A DNA stretch of 64,000 nt from assembly GCF_963675165.1 (NCBI RefSeq), contig NC_087385.1:780001-844000 (forward strand), in the 5' to 3' direction. This document shows, one piece after another, positions 60,525-64,000 of the stretch (position 1 is the stretch's first letter; each line of letters begins with the position of its first letter). Both the position numbers and the translations under genes were made by a program. The stretch is from Halichondria panicea (lineage: Eukaryota; Porifera; Demospongiae; Suberitida; Halichondriidae). Under the pieces are notes generated by a model. It ran no database searches. It had not been told where the DNA came from and saw nothing but the letters and a program-made list of their open reading frames with translations.

Positions 60525-60913
60525 CTATGAACAATGTATATACGGTGAACACTTATCTATAGTATAGCTTCCTTTTTAGTTTAGGTTGTAATTGATAATG
60601 GGACTCTGTGTTATACGACACACTAATTTGAACACTTATAATTATTTAGTAGCTAGCTTCTTGAATTAATATTGATTTTTAATTACTAGAAGTTTATTTT
60701 TAGCTTTGGCTTTTGTAGTGTGTGTTTGCACTCTCCTATTATGATGATTACTATTGACTTTATCTCAGTCTCATGCTAATCAATATTACCGTTCACAATA
60801 ATTATGATGAGTGGTATGGGCAAACGTTATTCACATAATTAGAACAATAGCAGTAACCACAAAACCAGTCCATAAATACAATCAAAGCGGTGAATATAGA
60901 GTTCCTAAGAGTG

Positions 60914-62896
<1,983 letters not shown>

Positions 62897-62929
62897 CTGC
62901 AAGATGTGAAGATAAAAGTATTTACCAAT

Positions 62930-63150
62930 TTGACCACACCATGGATAATAGCCCATAGACCAAGGCCAAAAAATGACATTATGGCCCCATCCAAATGCTG
63001 GATTGATAATTTAAAAGACCTCTTTCTAAGCTTTCAGAAAATCATACAATTTTTGACATTGGATTAACGGTAGGAAAGTTATGTCTGTTAAAAGATGTTC
63101 AACTACAACCCCCCTCACGTTTAATTGAATATGATCGCAACAGTTTAGTA
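62930..63150. repeat. Dispersed intronic repeat, copy of 8,200-8,480
   Basis: Same blocks (ATAGCCCATA, TTTCTAAGCTTTCAGAAAAT, GGATTAACGGTAGG), with small indels. Confidence 0.5.
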
Positions 63151-63399
63151 ATGCTGAGATTAGGTGATGATAACATTACAGGGTACACAGGTCTTACAAT
63201 GTGTGGATAGAGCTGCCATTCTACAGTGCTTGCAGTCTAGAGAGTAGATTACCACACATTTGTGAGTAGTTGTACTTACCTTGTCACTATGGTCGTCACC
63301 AGCAGTGTTCTGAAGAGACAAGACATAAAGTGTTTAGTTCACACGAGTTCAGAGGTTAAATAATAATGTAACACGTAGGAAACAAAAATTATTATAATT

Positions 63400-64000
63400 A
63401 TACGCTAACATCACGTGACTAGTACGATCTTTAGTTAATCATGGTATGTGTCGAAAATGGGTTGAACCATAGATAGAACAGTAGGAAGGATTGGAAACGA
63501 ATGTTTGCGTGAAACACTCCGCGTTATAGGGTGTGGCTAAAACTACAAAGGATTAATCCTGTCTTGACTGCCATACAATGTGCTGTACATAGAAATGATT
63601 GTTGTTAAAAACGATTGATGTCAAAACTTCAAGTCTAAATTAACTGAATTAATGGCTGCCATCAGCAGAGCTTTGCAGCTCTCTTCTCACTCTTGCAGCT
63701 ACCAATAGCTAGCGTTCTAGTGCAGAGCTAACTACTAAGTAGAGTAGTAACACTCGGTAAACAATTTTGGCTACGTGCTCTTCTGAAAAGGCTGCAATGG
63801 CATTCCAAGTAAGCAAAACTAGCAAAAACGAAGCATTTTTTGCAAATCCACAAATTGAAAACATGGCTAGAAGCCTATAGAAACTCTTACTTGCACTTCA
63901 TTGATCCTTGAGCAGCTGTAGCAGTCTACACAGACAGACACACAAACACACTACCGTATCCCTCGCTTGCGCATGCGCACCGAGGCATAGTAAATGCTAT
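63400..64000. repeat. Composite repeat tail with TATGCCTCGG-family MITE
   Basis: 63,406-63,520 is related to 1,282-1,350 and, inverted, to 9,690-9,740. From about 63,590 the sequence follows the MITE of 8,703-9,233, ending GCGCATGCGCACCGAGGCAT at 63,969-63,988. This would lie in the D3 intron if the gene continues to the right. Confidence 0.5.

Overview
This is eukaryotic, animal-type DNA. It is AT-rich, with many short GT-AG introns, CA/GT microsatellites and MITE-like repeats, and it shows no bacterial gene organisation. The recognisable genes (ATP9-type flippase, DNAJA-type co-chaperone, ZFAND1, LC3/ATG8, kelch-kinase proteins) point to a metazoan. A demosponge such as Amphimedon is my best guess, but that is an inference from style and I cannot confirm it.

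The backbone is a tandem array of five kelch-kinase genes, all on the + strand, called K1-K5 here (K1 3,244-6,248; K2 10,907-14,816, broken; K3 35,526-38,668; K4 44,227-47,264; K5 57,501-60,524). Each encodes about six kelch repeats, a charged coiled coil of variable length and a C-terminal protein kinase. Other genes alternate with them. K1 and K5 are each followed by a minus-strand DNAJA gene (D2 broken; D3 running off the right edge). K2 and K4 are each followed by an ATP9-like P4-ATPase gene (F1 intact, F2 broken) and a small minus-strand gene (M1, M2). The right part (44-64 kb) therefore repeats the left part (3-24 kb) in rearranged order: K-type I/DNAJA and K-type II/ATP9/M. Between K3 and K4 lies single-copy sequence with a minus-strand LC3/ATG8-like gene, a minus-strand ZCCHC2/14-like fragment and a complete ZFAND1 gene.

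A 10.6-kb DNA transposon (24,686-35,265) sits in the head-to-head promoter between M1 and K3. It has about 115-bp terminal inverted repeats, a 7-8 bp target duplication and inverted arrays of subterminal repeats. It carries a minus-strand transposase with KDZ (Kyakuja-Dileera-Zisupton) motifs and a plus-strand Ulp1-like cysteine protease.

The most interesting signal is in the kelch-kinase array. The copies are nearly identical in DNA, yet two short loops of every kelch blade differ in nearly every copy, often at several bases of a single codon. This is the pattern expected of a diversified recognition surface joined to a kinase output, so it is a candidate self/non-self or pathogen-recognition receptor family. 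The second unusual signal is in the ATP9 genes, where minisatellites have multiplied a 5' splice site (9 and 4 copies) and, in another intron, a 3' splice site (3 and 16 copies).
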